Source: Phytoseiulus persimilis (taxonomy: Eukaryota > Arthropoda > Arachnida > Mesostigmata > Phytoseiidae). From it: a DNA stretch of 64,000 bases. Location: contig CM075102.1 of NCBI GenBank assembly GCA_037576195.1, positions 15,000,745 to 15,064,744 on the forward strand, written 5' to 3'. Below the pieces are notes generated by a model. The model saw only the letters and a list, made by a program, of their open reading frames with translations, ran no database searches and was not told where the DNA came from. Of the stretch, positions 1-19,747 are shown one piece after another; position 1 is the first letter of the stretch, and each line of letters starts with the position of its first letter. Position numbers and translations under genes: made by a program.

Positions 1-3000
1 TCTGGGCGGACGTCGGTTGAGAGACCTCGTTTTGTAGAATCGAGGGAGGTTGAGGTTTCCCTAGGGCATTCTACTTTGCTCTTGCCATCGATCGAAACAG
101 CGACGAACTGGGCTGCCAGCGACCCTCATCCGATAGGTTTCGAGTCCTCTCCTGTCTCCGGCATGTGTATTCTTGAAACTTTGAATTGTGGAAGAGCTCG
201 AAGACGGTTTCGTCTGATCAGCGGGCGGGCCCGCTCGACAAACTGTGATCGAAAGGTTCCAGTCGCCAAGCGAAAATACTTTCGCCGCAGAATGAGGAAT
301 ATGTCAACAGACTTCTATCAAATGAACCGAGTGAGCGAAAAAGGAACGAACGATGGCGTTTAGTAATCAGAAAGGCTTTCTGTGAAAGTGCTTACTTGAA
401 AGGCACCGTGCCCGATCGTGTGTCTGCGTGCGAATGAGTGAGTGGATGAGGGAGAGACTCCCAACAAGAGAGCGGTACCGTTGTTGGCAACGATGACTGC
501 ATTCGTCCGGCCGGTGAGCGCGTCCGAGCATCTCAGGCCGCTGCCGAGGTCGTAACACCGATCAGATTGTCTCTCCGCTTTATAACTCTCATTTTCAAAC
601 AGTTTCGTAACCGATCTTCGCGTTCGCAAAGTCTTCGCTCGATCGAAACAAATTTCAAGAACAATCCCCATACGTGACGAATCTGGCACGGAGACCGTGA
701 ATCGATCGCTCTGAGGCGAAAGTGAAACTAAGGCTTCTTCGGCGAGGGGGAGCAGGGTTACGGCCCCGCTCGGTCGAAATAGTCCGCGAACGATCGAGGG
801 GTTCTGTTGGCGGTCCGCTGCCCTGGTCGCTCGCCGACGAGAACTCTCGCGAAATACTCGATCGACGAAAGGATTTTTCGGACGAGCGGACGATCGGGCG
901 CGGCCCATGAACGCTGTGGACGACTGAAGTTCCTATTTTCGTCGTCCCGTCCGAAGTCGTTGAGGCTGGCGTCGCCGTTGCCACCATAGATGAAGTAACA
1001 CTGTGCAACAGCAAACCCATTGTCCGGCAACGACGACGTGAAGCCAGCCGTCGTCGGCGGGTCGTAGCTTGAAATCGTCTTCATCGTTGTTGTCAACCAC
1101 GGTCAGAGCTACGCCAGCGCTCCTCGCGGTTCGTTTCCGAACTAAACCGTCTACGAACTCCTCACTGAGCGAATGTGGACCCTGGTCCGAGCGATTCCCG
1201 TTTGTTTCCTCCGAGCCCCGCGCGTTTAGCTTCAGGTCAAATGCGGGTTCCGCCTACGACTTCGCCATCGAGCCATGGTTCTTCCGTCGAGCTCGCTCGA
1301 TGACGTGTTCTGTCCTGAACATTTGGTCCTCGACGTATGCTCGTTGGCTCCGCAGAAGCTCAGTGGAACCCGCTGTTCGGAATCATCCGATAATCGGACA
1401 ATCCGTCCGTTCGGGTTAAAAGCTCCATTGCCGGGAGTTTCTTCCCTGTTGAGCCCAATTTGAACTGGGGTCCAAATGATCGGAGCGCTCGCCTTTTCGG
1501 CCCAGAAAGGTCCTGTTCTCACGTGCTCCGTTCGCATTGTTGTGATTCTCCAGCTTCAGCCATGAAACGCCGAGCGGCTCAACTGGTCACAAAGAAAACG
1601 CTGTGGTCCGGGGTGAACTTGTGCCCCGGATGAGGCGAAACGTTACGTAGAGAATATCTCTCATAACGAGACAAAGCAGTTCGCCGAAGATATCACTCGT
1701 CTCTCGTTTTCGTTCACCTTCTTGAGCGTTTCTGGCTCGATCGACGTATTCGAAAGGCTAGCGGATCAACGCATATATCCGGTTATTTCAAAAGTACTTC
1801 CCTAATCCGGGGATAATCTTGTCAAGCCCAAGGTTCGTTCGTTTCCGTCGCCGATGACGAGCTCCAGACAACCGGAGGAGGGAATATTTGCGTTGGAGAG
1901 TTCACTTGTTCAACTTCTTTAGCAGACTTCGGAGCCGCCCCCTGGGAGAGGAAAGTTTGACAACCCGTTCTTTGCCAACTGTGATCATGGTGGAGCCTGT
2001 TGTCATCATCCTCGAAACTCGAGGTTGCGTGCTTGGGACAGATTGTTGTTTTGTCAGTGCGACGGCGACCATTATGGTCGGACGAGTGTGCATCTCGTGC
2101 AGTTTGGCATGCTCGTCTCCGCTTCAATATCACCAGCCGCCTCCTTCTTCAGTTCAGACATCGCTGACAGACGAACAGTTGTCAAAGACGCGCGCTTGTC
2201 CATTCACTTCATGGTCCGCTCATGTGTCTCAAGAAGAAAGTGGGAAGAGAGCGTCTTATTCGAGTTCGCATCACAGCTCGACCTAGTGCTCTCCTTTTCT
2301 GTGTGCACCCCGTACTCGTTGTCCGTTGACGGTGGATGTTGAGGCGATCCGGCGGCTTCGAGGTCCGTTCGGAGGGCATTAGTTGAAACGATGACGGAAC
2401 GGAGGATCGAGATCGACGGCAGCTCTTCCACCGCTCCAATTAGACGATTCGGAACGCCTGACTTTGTCACCATCTGACATCAGGGCGCTTGTCACGGGGC
2501 TGTCGTCCAAGGTTCCTGCGCAATTCTCATTATAAGTGTGTGTCTGCGGAAAGAATCGCGGAAGATCAGCTGAACCGATGCCCCTACCGTGCAATCTGCA
2601 TCGACGACTGTAGCCACGATTACCACGCCATTGATCGCTGGCAGCAAGGTCGACGAATCTTGGCGAAACCAAACCTGTTCCAATGCCTCGGGCGGTCGTG
2701 AGATCGGGTCGAGCGCGCACAACGGAGACCCCGCCTCGAGAAGCCACGGCTAGGAGGGTCCATGAGACGAAATCGGTTCGATGAGAGCTCGATCGGGTGG
2801 TTCAGCGCCTCCTGCTGCTGTGACCTGGACCCGCGTTTCGCTCGACAAGTCGGATGCGGGAAGTGCAGTGTTTTCAACGTGCCGTTGCCTTCTCGTTATC
2901 AGCACCCTCATCTCCTTGGAACCGCTGGATCAGTCTCTCGTTCGTTCGGACGTCTCGTAGTGCTCCTGCCGACAGCCGAAAGCCGGCCGCCGGAGCAGCC

Positions 3001-4500
3001 AGGTGAAAATCCTGGCCGAAGAGCCAATTTGTAAGACAGTGATCTCTCACAGATGACCTCTGCTCGGCTTGTCGACCGACTTCAATTACCTGAGCCATTC
3101 TCCCCGGAAGAATCTAGCGGTCTGACAAGCGACCAGAGCGCTCAGAACAACTTCACGGACGCTGTCTCGACCTCCGAATTTTCGACTAATTCTATTCTCG
3201 ACTTCAATGGGATCGGCGGAAGGAGCGGAAATCCAGAAATAGTTTCGTCCGGTTCGCGGCGTTCTTGTGTTAGAGAGACAGGAACGGCAGCCGCGTGTGA
3301 AAATAATGCAACTCAAATAAGATTCACAGAGCGAAACTAGGTCCAATCAGGCTGTCTGAACAAGTTCGAATGCTGGCGGATCGAGGCTCATGCGCTTTTT
3401 GAAACACAAACTCAGGAGTGCCTGGACTTCATCCCCGGCAGCTGAGTCGGCATCCGACTCGGAGCGAAAATGAGTCGGATGGGTGAAGTTGGAGACTTGG
3501 TGAGCATCGCATCGAGCTGAGAACATTCCGGAGCTGGCAGAAAACAGGTCAGACTTTGAAGAGACCCTCCGTCTCGGAAGGAACACATGGGTAGGCAAAG
3601 ATTTTACGAAGGAGATTACCTCTTCGGGTTCGGCAGGATTCAGGTTACGAGAATTAGGAGCGGCAGAAACAGGATATCGAGTTGAGCGAGCCGAGTCAAG
3701 CTGAATTTGGGATTTTCCGCTCGCTATCTTAATCAAATGCATCGGGGAATTGAACGATTCGAGACCCCGGTTAGCGTTCCGCTGAATCCGTCGCGCTCGT
3801 TACACCCTGCCGGAGTTTTCATCTCGTGGCGACCGTAATGAAGAGAAGTTCCGTCCCGTATCGGAGCGAGTCCTCTGCGTCGTTCCCAGGTTGGCGACCG
3901 CAGGAGAGCGCCACCACGTTTGATTCGTCGAAAATTTCGACGGCACGTTTGCCGCCGCTCTGCGGCTAGCTGGCAGACGGAATTGTGAGAGCAGTTCGTT
4001 CGCTGGATTCCGATGTGACAGCTGTTCCAATGTCTACCGCAGTCGAATTCGCTCCAACATTGATCGGCGGCGACTGGAATCCCATGCTTCCAGCGCTGAT
4101 GCTCAACGTATCGCCGGAATCTCACGAGGGATCTTTTCATGAAATGAACCCGAGCGGTCCCGAGTGCTCTCCTGTCGCTCGTAAGGCGGCTTCGCAGTTT
4201 CTCTCCGGCTGGGAGCGCTTTATCTTCCCGTTTCCGTTTTGCTGTTCAAGTAAGCGATGACCGGAGGCGAATGTGTTCTGTGTATGCTGGACCGGGAGCA
4301 GCATAAGAGCCGAGTAATCAGTCCCGGTGCAGACGAGGAAAGGGCGAACTCGAGCTGTGCCGTACGAGTTCCATCTTCCGGCACGACCGATCGAACAAGG
4401 TGGTCGCATACACCGAGTTCGGCGCATTTATCCCTCCGCGGCATCCTCACGGAGCGCCTCTATCGTCTCCCCACCGCACTCTGTGAATAATGATCGCTGC

Positions 4501-4501
4501 T

Positions 4502-4532
<31 letters not shown>

Positions 4533-4552
4533 TGACAACAACAACAACAACA
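4501..4552. repeat. Trinucleotide microsatellite (ACG/GAT/AAC)
   Basis: A run of ACG triplets passes into GATGAC and then AAC triplets. Read in the plus frame it would give Asp then Asn runs. Nothing around it indicates that it is translated. Confidence 0.9.
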
Positions 4553-6663
4553 GTATGACCGCATTCCGCACCGGCAGTGGAGGGCGGCTAGGGGATTGTA
4601 GAGAGCCGTGAAGCGTTTGTATAAGATGTTTGTTTATTTATCCGACGCTTCCCGCCTCCATAGGAAGCTGCTGGTCATGAGGAAGTGGTTTCTGAGGGTA
4701 ACAATCCAGTCAGCTATTCCTGCGTATTTATGAGCGGAGCTTGTGCTATTTGTCTATCCATAAAAATGTGTTCCTCGCAAGCTCTTTGTGGCTCGTAATA
4801 TCAGCAATGACAACTCCCTCTCGTGTTTGCGAGCGCACAGAGAGCGTCGTCATTTATTGATGGGACCGACGTTGTTGATGTCGTCGTCTCGGTCCTCATA
4901 TTTCCTTTTCAGTAAAAAGGCTTCTTCTCGGCCTTCCCCGACGTAGTGTTTACACGACGGCTCATTCATGCCTCCCTTCGCTCACTGTCCTGGTACCTCG
5001 GGCTGCTAAGGTTTCGCAGACGGCCGTCGAACCACGTTTCAATGTCATGACCTCGGCTGCCCAGGCGGAATGGTTGCGAGCGACAGAGGTTCCCTTAGAG
5101 CACCCTACCGGAACACCCCGCTGAATATTTCCTAGCCGGAATTCCTGCCGGACCGCTCTGCCGGAACACTAGGTTGAATGATGCACGACAGATATGCAAG
5201 CCCAAAGGATTCGCCAGATGCAGTTTTAATGTGACGCGAGCGATTCTCCACTATGACAACGAACTCAGCAAGAAGTAAGAGCCTGATGAGAAATGCTGTG
5301 GATCTGGAAGATCTCTCGTTTCTCGTCGTGCCTGATCAAGCGTTCGTCGGCTCAACTGCTTGCCCGCCTGACAGCTGTTCGAGTTTTGCTGGCTTTTCTT
5401 CCGGGATCGCAAGGAGTCTGTTTTCTCGAAAGAGGAGGCCGCTCTGCAGAGCCTGGCACGGTCAGTTGTCGACCGAGGACGCGCTGAAATATCTCAGAAC
5501 GATGTTTCTCAAATGGCGATGAATGTCCTCGACATTTCCTTGCTGACACGATCAGCTCTCCTGATAACTTGTCTTGTGATTGTGTCTGAGGTCGGTCTTC
5601 GTTGCCTTCACTGACGCTACTTCTGGCGCTGATATCTCGGCCCAGCTTCGAACGTCTCACGAACACAGAGCTCAGCCACTCGCCTGTCAAGCGTGCTGCA
5701 CTCCCGACTCACAAGGCATTCAGTAGCACATGCTGCGACTCCGTGGAGTCCATGAAGACGGTCAAGTTCGACCCGCCTTCACTGCGAAGCTGCGGTGATC
5801 ATCCGCTCTGGCTCACTCGGATGGGCATCCGCCGTCTCGGTGAATTCGCACCAGATCTCATCGTGCTCCGCATGCAACCAAACACGAAGCAGTAGGCAGA
5901 AGCGAACGCTCTGGAATCCGGAGCGTAACTCGGTGTTATTCGTTCTCTGTGGTTTCCTGCTCGGTCGACAGGAGGAGCTTAGTAGGAGCGAGTAGTGTAA
6001 ACGTCGGAAAACATGAGGAGAGGAGCTCCCCACGGAGTCTCGCGGGATATTACAGCAAACGGGGTAACATCAAGACGTTCCCAAGGTGATTGGGATATCG
6101 GACTGTCATGACTCCCAGGGAGTGAGGTCTGGATACTAATGAGACAGCGAGCCGAATGGTGTCGAGTCGATTTGATAGCTGTGACGAAATCTCGGAGGAC
6201 TGTGCCCCTCGATTTCAAAACATCCGTTCCTGTTGATTCGTAGCCCGTCCACCCGATGTTTACGATGGAGCCCGGATCCATACCTGGTTTTTGAGATAGA
6301 GGAAGCATACGCATCAATTTCGTAAACACTTCCTTGACGTGATCTCGCTCGGATACGAGCTCCTGGTACCATGTCCGGGATCTCGAGGTTGAATGTTCGC
6401 GTGGCAACGTTTTCTGACCCATGGCAGAACCCAGATGAACTTGAGTTTGAGTCATTGAACGGCGCAGCGGATATGTTGACGCTCAACCACAGGAGAGAAA
6501 TGATTCGCAAGTGTTCCGAATAATGAAGCTGGAATCGAAGTCTCACCAAGGCAGGCTTGTGTGATTTTGTTTTCCGTCGTGTTGATTCTTAAGTTGGCGG
6601 TGACAGGAATCCCTGGACAACCGCGCGAGCTGTTTGTTTGCATTGTCGGTTCTCTAGGATAGT

Positions 6664-6690
6664 TCGTCGTCGTCGTCATCGTCGTCGTTG
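6664..6690. repeat. CGT trinucleotide microsatellite
   Basis: Interrupted (CGT)n with one CAT unit. It lies outside any supported gene. Confidence 0.85.
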
Positions 6691-9092
6691 ATTAGATGAC
6701 CGACACGACGGTGCTTGCCCGCTTGATTGGAAGACGCGCTGCTCAAAAGTGGGCTACAAGAACGGATTACAGTGAGAGTGCTAGATTCTATTCTACAAAA
6801 TGCGGCCCTCGCTTGTCGCGCTCGAAGCTTGCGAACCCGCTTCTGGAAGGAAGAAGAACAGATTCCGCCTCAGATTTCCTGAAGCTCATCGTTAATCACG
6901 AACTCAATGGACCTTTCTGGGGCTGAGGGCCGGAACCTACATTTCTCGAGCATCCCTCACTCTTTTCTGTGGGTCGCTGCTGTTTCCCACGCGTCGAGGC
7001 CCAGAACTCTGCGAAGAGCGATCAAGGACCGACATGTTCGCATAAATCACATCGTATTATGGTCTACTATCATTCTGGACAGTCGCCCAGATCTGGCGCT
7101 CTATCTCGGTCCGCCGCGGTGAAGTCGAAACATTCCAACGATATCGTCACGAGTGAATGAAATTTTCCGATCCTCTTGCACGTGGATCGAATGATCTTTC
7201 TATTGGGTCCTGTGCGCCATCATCAGCCGTTTGTGATTCACCCTCTCTCCATTATCTGCCCGTTGTCGACGCTCGATGAAGCAAATCGTGTGAGGGCATC
7301 TCCTCCGGAGTCTCTTCGCTCCCGTTGTCCAGCTACTCGGCCTTCTGCTCTCTATTCCCTCTTAATGAAAATGACGCTAATGACGATGATGATGACCGCA
7401 ACGGCGGCGATCATCTCGATCTCAAATTACACCTCATCGCGACCTAACTCGAAGACCTCCTGCTGACTGCCAACAGAGCTCTTTGTGCCTCTCTGTTTGT
7501 TCCGCTCGGTTTTCCCGCTCGCTCAGTCGTTTGGCTCTCTGAATCGCTATGTGGATTGATCGTCATGAACATCCTCGTGATCGTCGGCACCGCTGCAGCT
7601 CTGCCGTTGTTCACAGCATCCATGACTTCCTGTCGCATCTTCCGGGCAACTCTTGTTTTCACCGGTGTGTGCTCGCGTCATTGTCGGATGTAGCCACCGC
7701 GACTGCCGGCACGACCGGCATCGTCACCAGCATGACGGCCATCATCGAAGCACTCTAGAAACGAGAGAGCGGAGGACGATCGTCTTCCAAAACGAGTCGA
7801 GCAGATCGAGACATCGTCGGCCTCCATTAGTCCAACACCCCTGCTCGCGATCCATCTCTAGGTGTTATGGTGGCGACCGCTCACCTCAGCTGTTGTCTCG
7901 TCGAACGATAACGATCGCCTCGATCTACGATCCGCGACCTATCTACGGCTCTCGAACAATCTTCTCGAGATTCAATCGATAGCGGATTACGTGGGGGGTT
8001 ACTTTTGGGTCAAACGCTCGCGCGAAATGCGTTCAAGGTTTCCTATCGCCGTCAAGCGCGAGTGTCGCCGCAGCACGCCGAGGGGCACTGCGGAGTCGAC
8101 TTGAACTCTGGATCTAAATATCGACGGTCCTTAGCTGACACGGGAGGCGCTGTCTGTGCCGCCACCGTGGGCTCTACGTCGGACTCGACTTTCGGTGCCG
8201 CTGGTTATCTGCTTCCGGCAACGAGCGAGCGAAGGAGTCATAATATACGACAACAATCTGCTAGGCTATCGAACGGATGCACGGCGATTGCGTGCTTTGT
8301 CAAATGACAACAAAGTTTGACAATCTGACACGCTGAATCGCTTGCTGGGCCTGTTGCGAATTTCAGTGATGCGCATGCCGATGCTGCGAGCGTCGGCTGG
8401 TGTTGGCAAGGTGCTCGCCGCCTCCCTCTCCGCCTCGTTTCTTTTTTCTCTCACGCTCTCCATTCTTCCCTATCTTGGTCGCGAGTTTCCGTCCAGACTC
8501 GAACTCTGTAGCAGGCTTGTCCTGCATGAGGCGCTCGGCTGTCAGCAGATTGCTCTGCACTGGGTTAGTCTGATGGGAAAGTCTCCTCGGTGGAACATTT
8601 GCATAGTTGTTCGCGGGCCCCGGCTATTTTGTCTGCTTGCCCTCTCTGCTGAGCGAGATCACCTTTTTTTTAGATGATGGAGAACTCAACGCAAAAAAGA
8701 TGCTCGGGGCCCGCGCGATAGACATGGCTAGCTCCGCCACCCAACGTTTCTCCCTCGAACGGTACACCTGTGTTTCAGGCTCCCATCGGTCGGTTCGGGA
8801 CTTCGAGATCAAAAGTTTGCAATATTTCCGTCCGACTCCTCAAGTCATCGGATCATCTCGAGGGTAGTTGGACGCTGGCCTGTTATGTCATGCTTCGTCA
8901 AGCTTCCCTGAATGGATAACTCGCGCGTCATGTAGCCCTAAGTGCTTCGAGCGGAAACGTGCCCCCGGTCACAAAGTTGGGCAACATTTCGGCAAGAGTA
9001 CGGCGGATGAGCCACGTATTTTGCGAGCGGAACCTCTCCCCCGTAGACCGCGTCTCATCCGCGATTTCTCCCAAAAACTCATGAGACGACGC

Positions 9093-9191
9093 TTCCAGAC
9101 GTGGGAGAGGAGAAACTTGCATGAGTTTAGATTCTGGAAGAGAAGAAACTGGTTTGAATCTGGCTCCTGGGAAGTAGGGAGTGTGATATCT
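9093..9191. repeat. 33-bp degenerate minisatellite, three units
   Basis: Three units start at 9093, 9126 and 9159, exactly 33 bases apart. Units 1 and 2 share the core TGG-AGAG-AGAAACT with about 60-70% identity; unit 3 is more diverged and keeps mainly the TGGGA/TGGAA part. Because 33 is a multiple of three, a plus-strand frame through it repeats a Phe-x-x-Trp-x-Arg-Arg-Asn pattern. It sits about 120 bp before the first supported exon of the ZYG11B-type gene. Confidence 0.6.
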
Positions 9192-9311
9192 GAATTGAGA
9201 CGATACTGAATCGGGGGGTCTAGATTCTAGGCAGCGAATCAGGGCATGGCCCTTTCGAGTCAATACTCGGAAGCTCAAACGCTAACTTCTTGAATTTTTC
9301 TCGTTTTGCAG

Positions 9312-9386
9312 ATGTCTTGAGTCTGATCGAGTCTTTGTGAGCTCCGGGTCCGGACTTCGAGTCCGACGGCCGCAGAAACCGTCAAC
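9312..9386 (+). other. Probable 5' UTR part of ZYG11B-type exon 1
   Basis: A pyrimidine-rich acceptor ending TTTTGCAG at 9304-9311 precedes the start codon by 75 bases. This suggests that at least one non-coding exon lies further upstream and that the first coding exon begins at 9312. The upstream exon was not found. Confidence 0.5.
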
Positions 9387-16186
<6,800 letters not shown>

Positions 16187-18071
16187 AACAGCAACGACCG
16201 CGCCGCCGCGTCGGCGCTTAGAACACTGGGACACGTTGCTTCGTGGATCAGATGATCACGCCACTGGCCAGAAACCGCAACATCTACAACTTCTACTGCT
16301 ACTCAGAAAACGTGAACCATCATCGTCAACATGATCATCATGGTTTTCACTGGAATTAATATTGACCGTAGTGATAGACTTGTGATATCTCTGGATAGTC
16401 GAACTGTTGGCGAACATACTGCGTAACCAGCAAGGAGTTTGAACCGAACTCTCAGTACTCGGCTGATACCACCTCTCTTCAGAGCTTGTTGGGACTCCGC
16501 GTTGGCAGCGACTACCATGTCAATCGCTGTCAGCTCGGTAAATCGTTGCTGAATCGCTACTTGTTGTTGCTTATTTGATGATGATGAAAGAGATGAGAAC
16601 TTGAGGAGTGAGCGAGGTGCGAGTAGAACATGTTGAACTTTTCCCGCTGGGCGTTTGGCCAGATCCTTGTTTTGACAAGCCGGGATTAAGATATCGTTAA
16701 ATGGTGGCGTCTAGTCGATCGAAGGGATTTCGCCCGCTGCCGATTCGGTGTTTTGTTGAGAAGTCCGTTCGTTGATTTGAAGACTTTCGAACCGCTTTAG
16801 AAGGCAAGTGGAGTGACAGATGCGTACTAGACTCCCAGGCATACAAGCAGCGATGAGCAGCCTGGGAGAACATTTATTATTGTGAGCATCGAGGGCACTA
16901 CTTACTGTAATCCAAATGTCGTCGAGGTAGTACCTTACAATCAAACGAAACAAGCAGGAGCGTAGTAAGATGTAAGAAAGACACACACATGGGGGATTGT
17001 TGATTTTTAGGGAAATTGAAACAGAGGGGAGAAATCAGAAACGAGTTTGAGATAAAAAAAAAATCAGGGAGAGAGGAAATGGCGAATGAAACGACCTGTG
17101 ACGAAGGAGTTCGACGGTCGAGAGAACAGAAACTATCCTCGACATTTTTCCTCCCGTAACCACTGATTCTCCTGCTTTTACAACTCTTACCGTTGAAGGA
17201 ACCCCTAGGTGGGACATTAAGCTATCTATACCTTATACTGTAGCCTTTGTCGGTGCTGCTGCTGTGGTGATTATTGAATCGACACCGCTCGAGAGCCCGA
17301 ATCGTTGAGTTGTTACCTTTACCCCTGTTTACTTTTGAGTTGAAACCGCCCCCAAGAGCGGTTTTGACGTCATTCTCTGTTAGAGCAACATCGTTGACGG
17401 CCTGATTTTTTTATATCAGATGAGACTGAGCCTGAGAATCCGCGATGAATTACTCCGTTCCCCGCTCAGACCCGAATTCCATTCTAGTACTCATCCAGTC
17501 CGGACGATACGGCCGATCTAAGCGTTGAATCGTCGACGACTCGATTGGTGAATGAAATTTCTGTTTGAGTTGATTATTTTTCTGTCATCTACATATCCTT
17601 CTCGAACCCATTCAGTCAACGATAATTTTCTAAAAAACACTCGATGTTTACCCTGCATCCCCCTAGATGCATACTAGACTTGTACATAGAAATAACGTTA
17701 GGTTCTGAGTGTTGAAAACGACGGTTCTCACGAGAACTCGATGGAAGACCTGATAGGAACAAGGGAGTCGGTGAAAGTGATTTTCAGAGGATGGAGTCAA
17801 TGACCTTGGTGACGTTGAGGAATTGACGGAATCCTGGGCGGGGATCTCTCGCCAAAATCACGATCGGATGTAGCGGCGCTTCGGCAAATAAACACACTAT
17901 TCTTCATTTGGCCAGTTGGGCGATCAATCGGCTAAGAATTCAGTCAAACAAGAAGTCCATCGACGACGACAGATCTCTTCGTCGATTCGTTGTAGGAAGC
18001 ACGCTGAGTATATGATGATGTGGCACCGTTCTCAGAAAATAAGTAATCTGTAAATTTGAACATAAAATAAA
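16187..18071 (+). other. Presumed 3' UTR and downstream DNA of the ZYG11B-type gene
   Basis: No coding signal is recognised. The first canonical AATAAA signals on the plus strand after the stop are at 17887-17892 and 18066-18071. If either is used, the 3' UTR is 1.7-1.9 kb long. A shorter transcript ending at a variant signal cannot be excluded. Confidence 0.4.
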
Positions 18072-19675
18072 CGTAACTGTATCTACCGAATGACTGTCTT
18101 CATCTGGAGATCAAATTTGGCTGCATTGATTTGGGATGATCCGGCGTAGGCATCGATACCATGCGATTAACTCATAGAGAGAAACATCTGTTCGCTCCTG
18201 AAGCCAGTATCGAATTCTAGTCAGCAGGGGGGCCACTTTGGACTCCACAGATTTATGTTCGGCACAGCTGGGGTAGCGGTTCGGGCTCATTGGTCTGCCG
18301 GTGGAACTGTATTCGAATGCGCTCCCTGACGGAGAGAGTCAGCTGGTGTGCTCATGGGATTGAGCTGCTGCTACATCCCAGCCAGTGGCGTTGGCAGGAT
18401 TTTCCCTGGGCAGGAGCTGAATTTTCTTTTCCGTCCGCCTACCTTCCACGCGTTCCGTGAAACCCTGAAGAAACCTTTGCGCGATCCTCTGCCGATTCAT
18501 TCATAGAGAATCTATGGAATCCATCCATCTATGGAGTCCAATGAGAACGGTCAGGATAGCCTCGTCAACAACAACAGGGAAGCCTGCGTTCGACTTGAAA
18601 GCTCAGAATCGAGGCGTTGAGGCTTTCGTTCCTCATCTGATTGAGGATCGATGGTCTCCATTGATCGCCTCTACCATACCACATGGCACCAGCCGACCTC
18701 CACCTCCAGCCGACTGGAGCCGGCCGCGGTCGGACTGCGGTTCCTGGCGTGGAGGCGCTTTTCTCTCTCTTCATTGGGCCAGCATCGTTTCCAGAACCAT
18801 CTCTGGCTTATCGCTGCATGTTGTCAATTTTCTGTGTCGCAGTTTGCTGTATACTGATCGGACGTTTTGGCTGGAATCGAGGAATATCGCCGCCGATTGA
18901 AAAATGTCTTCGGCTGTCTCTAGAGTTTCTCTCGTTGGTTTTGCTCCAGCTTGATGCATGTAGCATTGATGCGCTTCATCGTACTTGTAGAAGCTCGTGG
19001 TGTAGTTTGCACGCCAGCTCCTCGAAGGAGTTTACCAGGACTGGTCATTCAACAATCTGATACGCGTGGGACGACGAAACCCTGACGAGAATTTGCCCTC
19101 CAAGACCCACGTTCTTCCTTTTTACAACTTCGCCTTACTAAACGTAGGTTTTCAACCCCCGAGAGTCATATCTGCAGAGACTTCAGCAACGAGCTGGAGA
19201 TTGCTCGATGGGGAGGCAAGGGAATCAGAGCCTTATCAACCCGCGATAGTCCTGACCGAGATCTCTCACAGCTGCTGGCGCAGTCAGACCTGTAAAAGCG
19301 GTTCTTGAGATCGGAAGACCTGGACCGACTGGTAGACACGCTTCACCCCCTTCTGCACCAACGAGTGCCCGAGACACATCAACTCGCATCCAACACCACC
19401 TGAGAAAGCCATTTCACAATTCGAGGTTTCTCCGATACTACAGGAGGCGATTTCACGGGGATGATCTCCATCATAGGAGTACTCTGATTAAGGAACGCAT
19501 CGTGGGCGGAAACGGACTTGGAGCTCATTCGCTGGTTTCGTTCATTTTCACACAAGAGCTCCCTTCCGTCGCGATAGGCCCACCCTCGTCCCGCAAACTG
19601 GAGTGGTGGCAACGAAGGCCGTATCCATTCACAGCGAGATCCAACAGCTACGGCAGCTGGTGTTTCTAAACCTCA
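18072..19675. other. Gap between convergent ZYG11B and PFDN1; weak coding traces only
   Basis: No gene is recognised. Two traces are worth recording. A plus frame at 18683-19060 has one hydrophobic segment around residues 44-60. A plus frame at about 19084-19401 has coding-like composition (LEIARWGGKGIRALS, then SEDLDRLVDTLHPLLHQ) but is interrupted by an in-frame TAA at 19295-19297. Neither has a convincing gene model, and the opposite strand is also partly open. Confidence 0.35.
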
Positions 19676-19681
19676 TTTATT
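19676..19681 (-). terminator. Polyadenylation signal of PFDN1
   Basis: TTTATT on the plus strand is AATAAA on the minus strand. It lies 66 bases after the PFDN1 stop codon, giving a short 3' UTR. Confidence 0.75.
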
Positions 19682-19747
19682 TCTTCCATCAAATGTAAGA
19701 ACACCGATGAGTTTTCATTTTTACAATTGAACAAAAGGGCGCACGAG

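Larger units (their letters stand above)
1..9092. other. No recognisable gene; intergenic or intronic DNA
   Basis: I read both strands here and found no open frame with a domain I recognise and no chain of frames joined by matching splice sites. Open frames of up to about 158 codons exist (for example minus strand 5979-6455), but such lengths occur by chance at this base composition, and several overlap on both strands. The stretch contains simple repeats (4501-4552, 6664-6690). It may include the promoter and non-coding first exon(s) of the ZYG11B-type gene that begins downstream. Confidence 0.6.

Noticed and set aside
5979-6549. Two overlapping minus-strand frames (158 and 137 codons)
   Set aside because: They occupy the same DNA in different phases. 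One has a signal-peptide-like start, but neither has homology or splice support.
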